This document shows, piece by piece, positions 62,336 to 64,000 of a stretch of 64,000 bases of DNA. Both the position numbers and the translations under genes were made by a program. The notes under the pieces were generated by a model. The model did not search any database. It was not told the DNA's origin and saw only the letters and a list, made by a program, of their open reading frames with translations. Each line of letters begins with the position of its first letter. The stretch's first letter is position 1. Source of the stretch: Curtobacterium sp. 458 (GTDB lineage: Bacteria; Actinomycetota; Actinomycetes; Actinomycetales; Microbacteriaceae); NCBI RefSeq assembly GCF_030406605.1, contig NZ_CP129104.1, positions 3,362,687 through 3,426,686 on the forward strand, in the 5' to 3' direction.

Positions 62336-63301
62336 TCAGCTCCCGGCGGGCAGGAGGCGCGCGAAGTGGTGCGCGGCCGGGTACATCGGGACGATGTCGA
62401 CGACCTCGCCCGGGTGCGGCGCCTGCAGGACGAGCCCCTGGCCGAGGTAGATGCCGACGTGGTCCTCGTTGTCGTAGACCACGAGGTCGCCGGGCTTCGC
62501 CTCGGACTCGGGGATGGTCGTCGCCGCGGCGTCCTGCGTCGGGACGTAGTGCACGAGCGGGATGCCCACGGCGGCGTACGCGACCATGGTCAGGCCCGAG
62601 CAGTCGATGCCCGAGTGGGAGGCACCGCCCTCGACGTAGGGGTCCCCCAGGTACTGGAGCGCGGTCGCGAGGATCCTCGCACGGTCACCGCCGGCGGACA
62701 GCGCCGCGGAGATCGCCGACTCGGCCTGCGCCGTGGTCACACCGAACCGGGTCACCACGGTCGGGTAGGAGACCACGGTGGTCGTGGTCGAGACCCCGTC
62801 GATCGCGGTCACGGGCACCTCGACGTCGTGCGCCACGGTGTAGGTCTGCAGCTCGGCGGCAGGGACCCCGGCCAGCGCGGACTGCGAGGTCGTCGTGCCC
62901 GAGTGCGCCTCGGTCGACGGGGTCGCGGCGTTCGCGGGCACGGCGAGGGTCAGGCTCGAGGTCACGGCCAGCGCCGGTGCGAGGAGGATCGCGGCGCGCT
63001 TGGCGTTCGCGGCACGACGCACGTGCCGGGGGTCGAGGGCGCGCTCGGCCTTGAGCGTCGCGGTGCGGGAGAGCACGGCGGAGCCGGCGGCCGCGACGGG
63101 CACGGGACGCATCGCGACGACGCGGGACTGCTTCGTCGGCTGGACGAAGGTCGACCGAGCGGCGGCGGGGCCGAGCGCGGAGCGACGACCGCGCGGACGG
63201 CGGAGCACGGGGTCGGCCGTCGACGGGGAGGGAGCGGAGGGTGCGGGCAGCGCTTCAGCGTGCTGGCTGTCGGCTGCTGCGGGCAGAGCGTGGCGTCCCA
63301 T
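62336..63301 (-). CDS. NlpC/P60 cell-wall endopeptidase
   Basis: A 321-residue exported peptidase that cleaves peptidoglycan stem peptides. A long Pro/Ala/Ser-rich N-terminus (about 100 residues) precedes a signal-like hydrophobic segment (AILLAPALAVTSSLTLAVPANA, about 125-147) and a linker. The C-terminal NlpC/P60 domain follows: ALQYLGDPYVEGGASHSGIDCSGL with the catalytic Cys, VHYVPTQDAA, KPGDLVVYDNEDHVGIYLG with the catalytic His. The ATG at 63301 follows GGAAGGA. The region upstream has an MtrA-like direct repeat and no convincing c-di-AMP riboswitch. Confidence 0.85.
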   Translation of the reverse strand: MGRHALPAAADSQHAEALPAPSAPSPSTADPVLRRPRGRRSALGPAAARSTFVQPTKQSRVVAMRPVPVAAAGSAVLSRTATLKAERALDPRHVRRAANAKRAAILLAPALAVTSSLTLAVPANAATPSTEAHSGTTTSQSALAGVPAAELQTYTVAHDVEVPVTAIDGVSTTTTVVSYPTVVTRFGVTTAQAESAISAALSAGGDRARILATALQYLGDPYVEGGASHSGIDCSGLTMVAYAAVGIPLVHYVPTQDAAATTIPESEAKPGDLVVYDNEDHVGIYLGQGLVLQAPHPGEVVDIVPMYPAAHHFARLLPAGS

Positions 63302-63629
63302 GGTTCCTTCCGTCGCGACCTCGGGAGAGGCGGCTCGGGCCGGCCCACCGGAGGGACGACCCGAGAAAGTAACGTATTGGTCACGACGGACCGCGATGCT
63401 GGGCGGTTCCGGCGTGTTCCTGCGGTTGGTCACAGGAACCGCCGCTCCTTGCAGGGTCCTCAGATGGACTCCACGGCTGCGGTGCCGGCCATCCGGCGGC
63501 CGTCTGCCGCATGACGGCGGCGATCCGGGCCTCCCGGTCGGTCGCGAGGCGGTCCGCTCAGGACCCGACCTGCCGGACCGGCACGTGCACCGGGCTGTCC
63601 CCCGAGTTGTCCCCCGGTCGGCCGCGGCA
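63302..63629. other. Intergenic region upstream of the NlpC/P60 gene
   Basis: I see no gene. On the minus strand it holds a short hairpin (GTTCCTG-N10-CAGGAAC) and two copies of GTGACCAA. The MtrA-like site (63369-63384) and the ribosome site of the NlpC gene are at its left end. Confidence 0.6.
63369..63384 (-). promoter_or_regulatory. Possible MtrA-type direct repeat
   Basis: On the minus strand GTGAC-N6-GTTAC has the GTNAC-N6-GTNAC layout reported for MtrA response-regulator sites of actinobacteria, which control cell-wall hydrolase genes. It lies about 70 bases before the NlpC/P60 start. The assignment is an inference from spacing and context. Confidence 0.35.
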
Positions 63630-64000
63630 TCAGCCGCGGAGGTGGGCCCGCACCCGCTCCTGCACCGCGGCGGCGTCGTGGTGGTCCCACACCGCGAAGT
63701 GCGTGCCGCCCGGGAGCCGGAGGAGCTCGGCGTCCGGCACCTCGCGGAGTGCCCGCTCGCTGTGCTCCGGCAGGACGTCGGTGTCCGCGTCACCGTGCAC
63801 GAGGAGCGTCGGTGCCCGCACCGCCCCGAGGTCGAGGGAGGTGATCGCGCCGAGGTTCGCGACGTCGTTGCGCCAGCCGTCGCGGTGCGCGCCGGAGCTG
63901 TTGCCGGTGGCCGCGAGGTCGAGCACGAAGCGGCGACGACCAGGGTCCGCCATGACGTCGCGGACGTGGGCGTCGAGCGCTGCCCCGCGGAGCGAGCTCA
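63630..64000 (-). CDS. Alpha/beta hydrolase, C-terminal part (truncated by window edge)
   Basis: The last about 123 residues of an alpha/beta-fold hydrolase. The reading frame runs off the right edge (LRGAALDAHVRDVMADPGRR), so the start lies beyond 64000. The remaining part has PTLLVHGDADTDVLPEHSERAL with the catalytic Asp and LPGGTHFAVWDH with the catalytic His, in their usual order. The nucleophile Ser is outside the window. The substrate is not predictable. It is on the same strand as the NlpC gene, 328 bases away. Confidence 0.75.
   Translation of the reverse strand, partial: SSLRGAALDAHVRDVMADPGRRRFVLDLAATGNSSGAHRDGWRNDVANLGAITSLDLGAVRAPTLLVHGDADTDVLPEHSERALREVPDAELLRLPGGTHFAVWDHHDAAAVQERVRAHLRG

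Noticed and set aside
63302..63480. c-di-AMP (ydaO-type) riboswitch upstream of the NlpC/P60 gene
   Set aside because: Such riboswitches are common before actinobacterial NlpC genes, but I could not find the conserved core segments here.

Overview
The window is a piece of a high-G+C actinobacterial chromosome, most likely Microbacteriaceae and possibly close to Curtobacterium. The reasons are the very G/C-rich third codon positions, the rRNA operon (order 16S-23S-5S, no spacer tRNA, actinobacterial-type leader motifs), LAXTG-type sortase substrates, an MshA-like glycosyltransferase, DUF1023/ESX-type proteins, and many genes whose start lies 6-7 bases after a TANNNT hexamer (leaderless promoters). 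The genus is inferred from general gene content and was not tested.

Layout. 0-3.2 kb: two tandem paralogous wall-anchored proteins ending in LAYTG. 3.3-7.4 kb: an azoreductase-like flavoprotein, an MBL-fold hydrolase, and a divergent HTH/MmyB regulator with a drug-efflux MFS transporter. 7.5-10 kb: repeats, a perfect 50-bp palindrome, a LigC-like ATP-dependent ligase, a small protein behind a possible iron box, and a LigD-type polymerase domain. The ligase and polymerase are two NHEJ-type parts; no Ku gene is visible. 10-20 kb: DUF429, GT4, a uracil-DNA-glycosylase-family protein, two APC amino-acid permeases (one with a coupled 32-residue membrane peptide, one followed by an in-frame orphan coding stretch), a lysozyme-like protein, DoxX and small membrane proteins. 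20-34.5 kb: a BLUF photoreceptor, a SWIM-SNF2 helicase, a secreted HNH nuclease, NERD, SDR, SseB-like and GPP34 proteins, a 1166-residue RecB-nuclease/SF1 helicase, an ArsC-DUF1653 fusion, and a thioredoxin/DUF4395 pair. 34.5-38 kb: TMEM175-like channel, membrane and GRAM-like proteins, then an ADP-ribosylglycohydrolase divergent from NrtR with two matching operators between them.

38.1-43.7 kb is a nuclease-rich, partly lower-G+C island that looks like a defence island. It holds a Vsr endonuclease with no methylase, a MazG-like pyrophosphohydrolase overlapping a GIY-YIG-DUF2075 ATPase, a NERD-SF1 helicase broken at a C8 run, and a small PD-(D/E)XK-like nuclease. 43.7-48.4 kb is a tightly coupled minus-strand operon: EspC-like protein, WXG-containing DUF1023 hydrolase, and three paralogous lipoproteins with a 60-residue protein between two of them. 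It resembles an ESX-secreted effector with immunity-like partners. A short UvrA paralogue diverges from it. 51-54.6 kb is an ABC-2 transporter with a NarL-type two-component system. 54.7-60.4 kb is the minus-strand rRNA operon with promoter, leader and terminator. 60.6-64 kb holds rlmN, a small membrane protein, an NlpC/P60 endopeptidase with an MtrA-like site upstream, and the C-terminal part of an alpha/beta hydrolase cut by the window edge.

Two short repeat families run through the window. One (core CCGTGCCTCCAGGCCGG, either strand) lies between genes and also inside several open reading frames. The other is built on CGAGACTCGG/CGAGTCTCG. No tRNA, CRISPR array, insertion sequence or prophage was recognised.
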